DNA of 64,000 nt from Branchiostoma floridae (Eukaryota; Chordata; Leptocardii; Amphioxiformes; Branchiostomatidae), in the NCBI RefSeq assembly GCF_000003815.2, contig NC_049981.1:4977941-5041940 (forward strand), in the 5' to 3' direction. A program made the translations under genes and the position numbers. Below the pieces are notes generated by a model that ran no database searches, was not told the origin of the DNA, and was given only the letters and a program-made list of their open reading frames with translations. Position 1 is the stretch's first letter. Every line of letters starts with the position of its first letter. Below, piece by piece: positions 1-10,900 of the stretch.

Positions 1-580
1 TCCCAACCCATACCCTAGCTATCAAAGGTACCTTGGTAAAATGTACGAGTAAATGTATACTGATGGTACATTCTCGATTACTTTATTCCCAGGGACATTT
101 TCCAGGTGTAAAAGCTTACATCGTGTGTAGTTTGGTCAATTGTATAACTTGCATTGTCATAACGCCTTGAAAAAAATTTGATGGCACCATATGGCGTCCA
201 GAAATCAGAAATAGGCCGAAAAAACAGCATTAATTTGTAAGTCCGGTTTGTTATCCAGTCATATAGACATAGTAGACTTCGTTTGTTTTCTGTTTTCTTT
301 GTTTTACTGTACAAAGTCAGAATACTGGGCACTGAACAGGACTACGTTGTAAGGAATGATGGAGGCCATATACATCAGGGTACTCCAGCCATCACAGAAC
401 AGAGACGGTGGGCGTTATAAACTTCCTGATATGTTTGACCAATTGCTGACGTCACGTATCCGCAAGGTCACGTGTCCATAACTCTCGCGAGTTTACGTCC
501 TGAAGTGGTGAGTTATTATTGATCATGAAGACGATGACAATGGTGACCATAGTTGCTGCACATATATCTCACTGTTCTGT
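1..580. other. No gene recognised
   Basis: AT-rich non-coding sequence. The open frames here are short, carry no recognisable motif and have no convincing splice sites. I see no named repeat. Confidence 0.4.
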
Positions 581-584
581 CAGT

Positions 585-761
585 TCAATTCACCATTTCT
601 TCAATTTCAAGCAAAGTTTTCATTTTTTTGCACAGTCTTTTCTTCCTTGCAGTCTCGTAGCCTTTGGCTCTAGATTCTACGTCATCCACAAAGTCAAGTT
701 CATGCAGCCTAATCTCTGGCTCAGCCGTGAACTTCAGAAGTGCACTTGTCCACACACTGTA
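585..761 (-). CDS. Possible 3' terminal coding exon, unknown product
   Basis: On the minus strand an acceptor-like GTTAG (AG at 762-763) is followed by 58 open codons and a TGA at 585-587. The peptide is charged and helix-like; it includes the runs FTAEPEIRLHELDFVDDVE and RAKGYETARKKRLCKKMKT. It has no ATG start, so it could only be the last exon of a gene whose earlier exons lie upstream on this strand (higher coordinates), and none was identified. The acceptor's pyrimidine tract is only moderate. I do not recognise the family, and this could be a chance open frame. Confidence 0.22.
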   Translation of the reverse strand, partial: YSVWTSALLKFTAEPEIRLHELDFVDDVESRAKGYETARKKRLCKKMKTLLEIEEMVN

Positions 762-763
762 CT

Positions 764-1764
764 AACAGGGCCCAGAAACGCGATGCCTCCCCAGAGACCG
801 CGCTAAAAGCTCCCCGTGTCTGAGGGTAGAGTGAAAATATTATCTTTACTAAGGAGGATATCTAAGTACGTGATGATATGTGTGCTATGGGTTAAGTGAG
901 GATCAATCGCAGTAACAGATTTGGTTGCCGACGAAGAAGCATTTCCATTCTTTTCGTATTTCTCTTTCTTTTCTCCGCTATTTTTTTCTCTTTCTTATAT
1001 TTTCCTTCCTTAACTTCCTCCATTGTACTAGATTCTCTGCCTCCATGTCTTTGTTGACTGAACTGAACAGCATTTCTTCCTTCCGTTATCTTTTTCTTTC
1101 GTTCTTTTTGTGTTCTTTCTCTCTCTCTTTTTTCTTCTCCATTGCACAAAATCTTAATTTGTATGTGTGGACTGGAGTAAACATTTAATCTTAATAAAGG
1201 CGTATATTTCATACTCCTCCCTTACTACTCAATTTCTCATGCCTTCCATCGAGCCTTCCTTCTTAGTCTGCGTCCTAACGGAACACAAGATGACATGTTG
1301 CCTATTATATCAATGGTAACCAACAAGGACTTTTACCCCCTTAAAGACTTACACAATAATCTTATACCCCAAAGATGTTAACCTTAAGACGTTAACCTTC
1401 CAACCTTACAATTCCTGTCTCGCCGTTTAGATGGGAAAATTGAATCATCCGGTTAGGACACGAATACATGGGGAGGTCTTTGGACTCTAAAATCAAATCC
1501 AGACTTTGTAGCGGTCTGGCTATCTTCACATGTTGTCAGTTTCAGGACGTGGTCTGATATTGATCTTGTGTCTTATCATGTTTACTTGCAAATGAGTAAA
1601 GCCCAACACACATGGCCGACCGCGACATGGCCTCCCGATGGTTGGGAGTTAGTCGTGTGTATGGTCGTCTGTGGTTGGGATGTGGTAGTTGAGTCTTTGC
1701 AAATCATCTGAGCCAGCGGACCATGGATTAAAAAAGATGGAAGTGGGGAAAGTCAAACATGTAC
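764..1764. other. Intergenic, pyrimidine-rich tract
   Basis: A long CT-rich stretch (about 940-1145) produces overlapping open frames of low complexity on both strands. No gene is recognisable. Confidence 0.4.
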
Positions 1765-1765
1765 C

Positions 1766-1915
1766 GTATATTGCAGTACAGTACGTATCTAGCTATTACT
1801 GCATATTGTACATACGGTATCTAGCTATTCTTACATATTGTACATATCTAGCTATTACTGATTTCATTACTGCATATTGTACATATCTAGCTATTATTGC
1901 ATATCACACTTATCT
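1766..1915. repeat. Imperfect minisatellite
   Basis: About four imperfect tandem copies of a 27-39 bp unit built on CATATTGTACATATCTAGC. The short open frames overlapping it arise from the repeat. Confidence 0.7.
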
Positions 1916-2039
1916 AACTGTCATTGCACTCTGCCACTGAAAGCGTTTTTAGTCAAGCACACTGAGTCAACCCTTCTCTTCTCTATATGTGTGTTGGGAT
2001 TCAGTGCAAAACTTTCAAATGAGGCTGTCTCGAAGCTCC

Positions 2040-2175
2040 CTCATACACGGAACCGCCGGCTTTACGTGCCATACGAAACGACGGCTTTAAACCTAGGCTT
2101 CAAACTATGCCCCGAGCGGGGTTTGAACCTCCGCCCACTGGAACTGCAATTTCTCGAGAAGATGTCAGATTAGAA
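2040..2175. repeat. Possible tRNA-derived SINE fragment
   Basis: Read on the minus strand, the segment near 2105-2135 contains a B-box-like GGTTCAAACCC next to a GC-rich hairpin. No A-box or complete cloverleaf was found, so this is at most a SINE remnant. Confidence 0.25.
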
Positions 2176-2179
2176 TATT

Positions 2180-3130
2180 GAAGTTTTCTTTAGCACAATC
2201 AGTTAAGTCTTATCCGCTTATGTTTCAATCAGACACCTTCTGAAGTGCTGCTTCTCACCGCTATATTTAGCCGTTGTAGGTGGCGTTTTCGCAGCGAGAA
2301 CACAATCCCAAACTTGGCTTAGTTTGTATCCCCCCTCATCCCTGTTCATCACCGAGGTTGAATTTCTTATCCAGACAGCCTCCAGAATCCACCAGATCCG
2401 CCTCTTGTCTTCTTTGTCTTTCAGCTTGGCTCCGATCCTTCCCAGTCAAAAGCACAGTTGTCTGATTAGCTTCAAAACGTATGCAAGTGAGACTTTACTG
2501 GTTGTGAAGAAGAAAGCCCCAATATCCTATCTTCTACCATCCGGATGGAATAATTTGGGGGAGATATCAGATTTGGTTTTCCTTTGCGCTCTCTTGCCTA
2601 CGATTTACAACGTTCATGGCGTGTCGCCCGTAACATCAGGTTAGCGTGGGGTGATGTTGTCCAAGGCTCATGCCGAGATGTCTCCGGTGTGTTTATCAGA
2701 TGTCTGACCTTGGTTCGTGTACCGAAGTCACGTCTTCAAGCAAGTTGTGACTTGGAGAAGATGATCTTGTCTTATGGAATCGACAAGGGGAGTCCTCTCG
2801 GAGTCTTGAACCTGTTTATATTTTATCGCCATCAGTCGGTTTCATTCTTGTATTAACATTTGTCATCTATTAGTTCGTAAGATTTCGTCTTAGAGCAATT
2901 CGCAACTTATAGGCTAATTGAAGGAGATCCCAGATAATTATCTGTATCGAACCTATTGAATCATTGTCTATTCAATCCTTGTACTAAGTTGTAGGAGCAA
3001 TTGTCATTTCTTCATTTTTAAGATTCCGTCTTAGAGCAGCTCCTAGGTCTGAAAAGGTCCTCGACAATTCGGTTTTAATAAAAAAGACTTCATATTGTCA
3101 TGTATGGATAGTTGGTCACATAAGACAAAA
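2180..3130. other. No gene recognised
   Basis: Short open frames only. Motifs such as 'aagattccgtcttagagcagctc' type segments recur at about 2880 and 3020 (direct repeat of TTCGTCTTAGAGCA), suggesting old repeats. Confidence 0.35.
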
Positions 3131-3140
3131 TCCTAACGGA

Positions 3141-3351
3141 TACTGTAAATGCATTTAAGTTCGCGGGGATTTAATTTCGCGGTAGCGGGAAAAGGACTTT
3201 TCGCGCTGGATTTAATTTCGCGGTAACACCATAGACTGCAGTCTAATACCACAATAGAAAAATATTCGCGGTAGTTTTAAGTTCGCGGTGAAGTGGTCAC
3301 CGCGAAAACCGCGAACATTAATCCACCGCGAACATTTCTGCATTTACAGTA
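3141..3351. mobile_element. MITE with TACTGTAAATGCA ends
   Basis: The ends are inverted copies of TACTGTAAATGCA followed by TTCGCGG-type motifs. Internally the motif TTCGCGGT recurs several times in both orientations. There is no coding capacity. The element abuts TA at both ends, consistent with a TA-targeting non-autonomous DNA transposon. Confidence 0.8.
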
Positions 3352-4550
3352 TCTAACGTTCTGGCAGCTGAAATTATAGCAAACAAAGTCTTTCATTGGC
3401 AAAGAATAAAATTTAAAGTATAGCATTGAAGTGGCATAGAATGCCGGTCTATTGCACGGTACAAGTGTGCTGTCAAGCTGATTATTGTAACAAGGTCATT
3501 CTTTGAATTTCGATGTCTTTTTTTAAGCCGATATTGTCTTACGCATTCCTGTACCAAACGGAGTGTCTACGTTGTCCATGGCAGCACATCTGTGCGCTCT
3601 AACATGTACCAACATTGGTAAACTTCAGTCAGACCGAAGCAGACACTCTTTGATGCAGGGGAAGTCACACTCATTATCGGATTCTCCGATTGGCTCGCCG
3701 CCATTTTGACCTTGACCTCCAGTTGACCTCTCCGGAGGGCTATCCCATTACAGAAATCATAGGGTGTGGAGTGACATTTTTTGGCATCAAAAGAACACAA
3801 ATTGATAAGAATTTTGTACATGTAAGCTAGTAGTTGAGATAAGAAACTGAGGAGAGAAATTTTTATAATGACCAACTTGTAGGATTAAATGGTATTTATA
3901 CTATGGGAGGGGACGGTCTTTCCTGACGGACTGAAAAAGTGAAATAAGTCTCCACTAGATCCGTCAACGGACTTTCAAAACTGGTAAAATTTGGTTGAAG
4001 TCGTAGAACAGTTTCAACATATTTGCCAGGGAATTTAGCCGAGTATGTATGTGTGATTCGCCATCTTGAATTTCCTTGTCGTTGGTATGTCAAGTCAACT
4101 AAGTCATGTAATTTGGCCGATTTCTACCATTTTTTCTAGGATACCGCAGAGATTTGAACTGAAAAGCAATCATTCTAAGCCAACTCAGATGACTACATTT
4201 ACCCCATGTTTTGATAGACCATGTCGGGAGTGCCCCATGCCCAACCTCATCGAAAAGTGTGATGGGTTCTTTAATGAACTCAATGTGTTGCTCTTCTGAA
4301 GCAGTGTGTCCGATGGCTTACACTAGATCACACTAGTTACAGCACTTTTCGATGAACTGCTAGAAAAAATAGTTGAAATTGTTGAAAAACGACCAGACCA
4401 GACCTCCTTGCAATGGTAAATAAAAAATAAATAAAATGGTCAGACGAGTTAACCGACTGGCGTTACCAATCTTTCTCCGATGTTTGCCAATTTCATCTTC
4501 GTTTAGTCCACCAAGGCGTCTGGTATAAACTGACTGCAACTTTCTTCTGT
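3352..4550. other. No gene recognised
   Basis: Non-coding sequence with scattered short open frames on both strands and no motifs. Nothing specific seen. Confidence 0.35.
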
Positions 4551-4553
4551 AGC

Positions 4554-5300
4554 GTGATTATCACTGATCAAAGCCCAGTAAGTCTGGATCTGAACCCATG
4601 GCCTCATTCTACAGATGTGGAATTGGTAGACACCACACCAAACTTTATGCCACATCTAATGTTTCGGTTCTACAACAACCCTGAGCCGAAAGACCTACTT
4701 GTAGAAAATCGAATCAGACGTTTTATAGATTTTCTACCTGGCTAGTTTGCACCCTACCAAGTTGCCATGTGATCCTGATTATGGAGACTCCTGGTCTTGT
4801 AAAGCTGACAAGTACCAGAGAATACAAACGGCCGCTTCGCACGACATGTTCAACTCAGAGAGATAACCACTCGTACAAATTTATGGCAACGTCTTGTGAT
4901 ACTATCTGTACACGATAGATTATGTAAATATTGCCCAATGAATGCAGTGGAAAATGAAACGCACTTCATTAGCCAGTGCCCTCACTACGAGGCCGAAAGA
5001 ATCAGATTATATCAAAGTGTTGCCTCACTTACACTTGCACTCACGTTTCACCGAGCTTTAACCATTTAAGAGATCAGCAAAAGACTACACATTTTTACTC
5101 AAATCACAACACCCACTTATTTTGCAGAAAGTGGGACAATTTATTAACCACTGCCATCAAAGAAGAAGTCAAACCCTACAATAGTAAACTTAGCACATTG
5201 CAGTAGATTAGAAACCAATGTTATGTACTGAAAAACTCTACTCTTATTTCGAGACAGTACGTGCAATTAGCCTTCGGGCATGATTTTGCAAATAAACTAT
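4554..5300 (+). mobile_element. Non-LTR retrotransposon (LINE) 3' fragment
   Basis: The plus strand has broken frames resembling the C-terminal region of a LINE polyprotein: RLCKYCPMNAVENETH then FISQCPHYEAERIRLYQS, a C-x2-C-x9-H-x4-C zinc-knuckle pattern common after LINE reverse transcriptases. Stops and frame changes interrupt it. The copy ends in a tail (GGGCATGATTTTGCAAATAAA, about 5276-5296) also seen at 25010-25050, 49293-49340 and 59485-59530. It is 5'-truncated and dead. Confidence 0.7.
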
Positions 5301-6004
5301 CAAGGTCTCTCAATTATTCTTTTTCTCCTTGTAGGGCAGACCTCAACTGAAGCGAGGCATGACGCTTGTTACCCGTACCTAGTAATCCAATGCGACGTCA
5401 TAATGGCTCATGTATTCACTTCAGCAAAGCACACCTACTTTTTTCGATTGTGTGTCGGGTTCTTTTATTGCTCTAGAATTGTTTGTGTTGTTGTTGTGCC
5501 TTTACCTATCACTGTAAACCAACATTTAGCAGAACTTTTTAAGGATTGAAGTTAATGCCAATGGGTCACCGAAAAACTCATAACATTTATGCATTCATCC
5601 GCAACAATGATTTTTAAAACCTGTCGACATTTGGACCCGTGTTGAAGAATGGACCCCTCCCGTTGCAGCTTGTACATTTAAGTTCGAGGACAGTAATCTG
5701 CCTAACAGTTTTCAAATATTACAAAATTGGGCCCTACTATTTTGAACAACTCAAGGCAGAGATGTAACAGGCTAAAGTGTACCACCAGACAGAATAAACT
5801 GGGGTGCAGATTGTTCAGGGGTATGGTTTGGGATGTTACACCGGCTTGGCGCCCACCCTCGTCGTGTCGTCCAACTTGCAAGGCAGAACATTCGAACCAG
5901 GTTCCGTTTCCTCGGTAACAGGTTCTAATAAATGAGCGTACCACTCCATTGAGACACATTACAGGGTTGGTTCAGTAGCACTTAATGCATCTATTGTCTT
6001 ATCC
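5301..6004. other. Intergenic; one exon-like segment
   Basis: A strong acceptor-like tract (TTCTTTTTCTCCTTGTAG, ending 5334) is followed by about 45 open bases, but I could not match a donor or a partner exon. Nothing else is supported. Confidence 0.3.
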
Positions 6005-6360
6005 ACCTTTCTCACGTGGCGGCCATGATAGTTTGAAGACGAGGTCAATGAGGCAAACAGACAACACTTATTTCTAAAATCAGCACAATATAGGATCAAA
6101 TTATAAATATTATAACTAGTGTTATGCACCAAAAGATATAGCAATTTAGAGTAGCGTAGACTGGTCCCATAGTCCATTAAGAGATGCAAAATAAAAACAT
6201 AATAATGCAAATATTTGACGGACATGCAGCTATTCTCTCATTGGTCGCTTTCCTAATTGGCAGACTATTATTGGTTGAACTGCTAATTATGATAGACAGT
6301 CTTTTGTTTGCCTCATTGAACAAGCTTTAGATCTATTATGGCCGCCGCGTGAGAAAGGTG
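6005..6360. mobile_element. MITE, CACCTTTCTCACG family, copy 1
   Basis: 356 bp with inverted ends CACCTTTCTCACGTGGCGGC. A second copy (23313-23704) shares ends and interior, including TTTGCCTCATTGA motifs. No coding capacity. Confidence 0.85.
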
Positions 6361-6829
6361 CATAGAATTGCGTAGACGTAAAGAAGAATAGCGTAGACAT
6401 AGAAAAACTAATTGTTTTCCCTGTTGGTATCGCTAGATGTCCCCGTTCAAGGCTCAAGCGGCTGTTGTTGATGGAATTGTACGTTATTCCTGGCAGGTCG
6501 CAATGAGCACTGACTCCCTGGGAAACTCATTTTACTCCTGTTTATGAGTTTATATCTCACTCGACTCAGTTGAAAATGAGTATATGTACCTAGCGTCGGC
6601 TAGGGGTGCCCTCTCAGATGGGATCTTAAATCGGGTGTGTTTGCGGAGATACATACCGTTGTAACTTGTATACATGTATTGGTTTTTAGGTTATGGGGAA
6701 CGCTGTGTTACTTTTATTAAACTCGCTCGTCATACGCAACTCACGCCATTGTGACCTCAAGGGCTCCTCAAGGGAAATTCGCTAGGCTGGCGGAATTTGG
6801 CGCAGTCGAATGAGATACTGTACTGTATT

Positions 6830-6925
6830 GGCGTCTCTCTCTCTCTGTCTCTCTGTCTCTCTCTCTCTCTGTGTGTGTCTGTCTGTGTTTGTGCGTGTCT
6901 CTCTCTGTGTGCGTGAGTGTGTTAA
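6830..6925. repeat. TCTCTG/TGTG microsatellite
   Basis: Runs of TCTCTCTG merging into TGTGTCTG. The open frame on the minus strand rich in R, E, T and H is an artefact of this repeat. Confidence 0.9.
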
Positions 6926-7266
6926 CGTTTACCAGTAATGTGTAACAAACAAATACTAGTTTCACGTTCCGTAGGTGATTATCCACATCGCGTTATCGCC
7001 TCGCCTCCGGTCTCCCATATTTCCGCATGATAACCTTTGGTGCGAGTTCTTAAGTGGAACCAGATCATGAGACTTAAGACGACTTATGTCTTATCGCCGT
7101 AAGAAGTGCAACTGTCGGCGGGTTCTTATGCTTTCATGTGTAAGGGGTTTAATTCCGATAAGGCTTGGCCTAACCAGTGCATTCGGTGGGTCGTAACTTC
7201 GATCGACGGCCAAATCATACTTAAGACTTTAAAACATACGGTTTTCTCTGCTTAACACTCAACACA

Positions 7267-7424
7267 TAATCTCCAAGCAGATCTTACGGTGCCATAAGAT
7301 GGTATCGAACTTTCAAAGCTGGTCAAGGAGTATAGCCAGTCAAAGGGAGTTCCCTTTGGCCGGCTATACTCCTTGGCTAGCTTTGATACTATCTAATGGC
7401 ACCGTAGGATCTGCTTGGAGATTA
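7267..7424. mobile_element. Palindromic MITE (158 bp)
   Basis: Nearly the whole segment folds back on itself; the ends are inverted copies of TAATCTCCAAGCAGATC, and the arms converge at a CAAAGGGAGTTCCCTTTGG centre. A fold-back DNA transposon remnant without coding capacity. Confidence 0.85.
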
Positions 7425-7993
7425 CTCAACACACACCACTACCAGTGGACTTGTCCGGCCCCTGACAAAGTGATTGCACAAGGTAAATGAAACGGAGATG
7501 GGGGCGCCGCCCGATGTACCATTTGGTGCGGGGAGGACTTAAACTTAACCTAACTTAAATCTTGGCCTTATGGCGCATGGAGTAGTCTTGTTACCTTCGT
7601 GATAAGTGTGCGTGTCTCTTCTTCTCTTAGCATATAAAGGAGCAATGGATAAACTGTAAAGATACTTTGTTTACGTGAAAGAATTGCAAAGAAACCGTTC
7701 ATCTGTTTCCACTTAACTTAAAGGCACGAAGTTTCAACACCTGTAAAATCATCATGTAGATCAAGTTCGGAGCTACGACATAAAAAAGTAAGGTGTTGAG
7801 ATTAAGGTTATCTATCCATTATCATGCATTTCTAAGTCACCCCTAAAATGGTCCAATCATGCTAATGGGGCGAGTGATTACCTTACGTTCGGTAGGTCGG
7901 TTTGATCTCCGGTCCAGTCATAACAAAGACCTTGCCCATACAACATTCCTAGAACTTGCACTATCATCTAAGGCAATATCTTTTTTACTTCAG

Positions 7994-10900
7994 AAATCGC
8001 TTGTTACGGCCACTCCTCTGAGCGGGATCCGTTCAATGGACGTTGTCTGGTAAGTAAATTTCATTTATCGTTATATCATCGTCTATTGTATATTTCATGG
8101 GAAGGCTAGTAAATAATTGGGAAAGTTATGCAGAGAACTGTAAATTGGGTATGTTTGAAAGCGATATCTACTTGATCAGTTGCACAATCGTCACTAGATG
8201 GCATTTTTCTCAACTGGTTGTCCTGACCCAGATAGGGCATTCTATATTGTAAGGAAACAACCAGCAAGGAAGAACCGAAGGTAAAAACAACGTCATTAGC
8301 TCCTTGGTAACAGTAACCTTGAAACAGTTACGATCTTTTAAAAATATACGAAAGAAGAAGAAGAAGAAGACGAATTTGTGATCTACGCAATGATGATCTA
8401 AGCAAGCCTGACCTAGTCTCGTATTCTCTCGCGAGATTGAGACTAGGTCATTCTCAGTGATCAATATGTGCTGTCAGACCTCTTCAACGAAACAGTTATG
8501 TCATTATCAACCAAAGGCTTCTATATCATATGACAGAACTGCCAGCATGGTACGGAGGGGAGAGACTGTGAGCTGTGTAAGAGTGGGTACGTCGGTGACG
8601 CCACGCAGACCACTAGTGACGCTTGCCACCCGCCGACTAGGTTTCAGGTGTGGTGTTTGTCCTTACTTAAAAACAAAAACGATACAGTGCACAGATATCA
8701 GTAAATTAGCTGCATGCAATTTGTGGTTTGAAAGTAAGTTGCGATGGGAAAGAAAGCCGCCAGGGGACCCAACCTGAAATTGCCTGTTTTTCAGGTCTTG
8801 ACCTACTCATACCAAACTAGAAAGGCCGACATTTGCTTAAGAGCAAATACAGCATATTTCAGCCATACCCCTTCCCACGCAACATTGGACTGTTCCAAAT
8901 CACCCCTGCGCAAAAATGGAACATCCTCTTAACAGTGCATTATCCCCCAAAGTGGACTGGTATTGTGAATTGATTCCAGGTAAAAACAGAGCTTGCTTCT
9001 ATTTTTCAGAAAATGACAATAATCACACCTTCCATTCAGAAAATTTTCATCATGACTGAAAATTGTTGAGTGACTTCATGTAATGTCATTAACAATTTTC
9101 AGTACGATAACTAGGTGTAAGTTTAAAAAAGTATAAGCTCCTTGTGATGTGGGTACATTTATTATTGCAGTGAACTTTTTTTTATTCAAGTAGGGCATAG
9201 GATTTAATAATTATCAAGCAGGTGCAGGTACTGTAGGAGCGTTTGTTTTCTTGAAGCTGTAAAACTGTTAAACTGTTTTACTTTGTATGCAATCAGCCAT
9301 CGAGCCTATTCTTATTTTAGTTTAACAACTTCCTGCCAGACCCGGAAGATACGATTGAACCTTGTTCGAGGATTTATTTTCGTCTGTCTGGTCAGTCTGT
9401 TCATACCCTGGCGCTGAGAGTGTTTTATTGGGCTGAAAATCTGGCAGTTTAAAGTTACTTACAATTTAAATGTTCAAAGTTTATGTCAAACAACAACAGC
9501 ACTAGGAAATGTGGCCACTATAGACAGGTGGTCACTATAGAGAAAATGCTGATCTATTGACTAGGAGCCATACGTTACACATGATTTCAGTACACTGATC
9601 ATTAATCATATAAACATTGCACAGGTAAGCCAATTGTTTAGATGTATAATTAAGTTCAAATAATTCTGAAGAGAAATATTGATGAGAAAATAATTCTCGC
9701 CACTGTCTAACTTATAATTACGTATCAAAACTAAACGCAGATTTTCTAACTAACGCACCTTTCGCCGACTTCATCAAAGGACCGCCGGCTATCAATCAAA
9801 CACGGCTGTTGATTAGACTTAGAGTTTCAAACAGTCATGTGCTGTGTGCCAGTTGACAGCGAACTTCATGCTACGTGATGTTTTACATTGCTTGGACCTT
9901 CTTTCCTACAGCGGTGCTTCTACAAAATATTTGGACTGTAACACTGAGTCCCACATGTTTTATAGAATAGAATTTGACGCAGAACAGCGTTTTTTGCTGG
10001 GTATTTTTCTTGAAACATGTCCGTGGGAATATCAGCGAGGCGGCGACGTAGGGATATCAGACCGTCAACAAAAGTCGCACGGCGGCTAACGGCGCAGTGA
10101 AGATACTAGCGCTATAAATAAGCGCTTCAACTAAGGATGGCAACCCGTACAATATTTTTGTATACTGTTGAGCTAAGTAAAGTTTGTTGTTTATGAGGTT
10201 TTAGTTGTCTTTGAAGCTTTGACCCGAAATATTTTAAAGTCAAACTGCTGAAGAGAAGTAAGTGACTGCTACGATTATCGTAGATATGGCCCTAAAAAAA
10301 CTGATAAAAGAAGCCTTCTCAATAGTCTAAAATGCAAGAGCTTCCGGGGGGGGGGGCTTCGCCCACCTGGGTCCCCCCCACAGTGGCCCTGCCCCTGGAC
10401 CCCGCCAGGGACATTCGGCGGCCCCCGGACCCCTGTCCGACGCTTTGAAAAAATCCTGGCGAGAAGTCTGTACGGCCTGAGTCTTCAAGTTAACGAGCAC
10501 GTCACCGGAACGTACTGCGCCTGCGCGAACCCTGGTGTTTTGGGGCTTGGTTGGCTGAACCATTAATTGAATTAACTCTTCCTGCCGGTTAGACGCAGGT
10601 GCAGATGTCGGCTCTGTGGGGTGAACGTCCGAAAGGTCATGGCATGGAGAACGAAAGAAAACCAATTTCCCCTAAAAAAAGTGCTGTAATTAAGCCTTTT
10701 ACAGTACTTTATGCCAAAAATTTTACTTGGATCATTTTACCAACTATCTTATGCCTATCTATACCAAATGTTACTCATACCAGGGTACAGGGGTGCAAAA
10801 TATACCGTTATAAGACCGTCAACAACAGTCGCACGGAGCTAACAGCGCAGCGAAAATACCATCGCTAGCGTTTCAACTTCGGATAACAAGTTATAAGTAC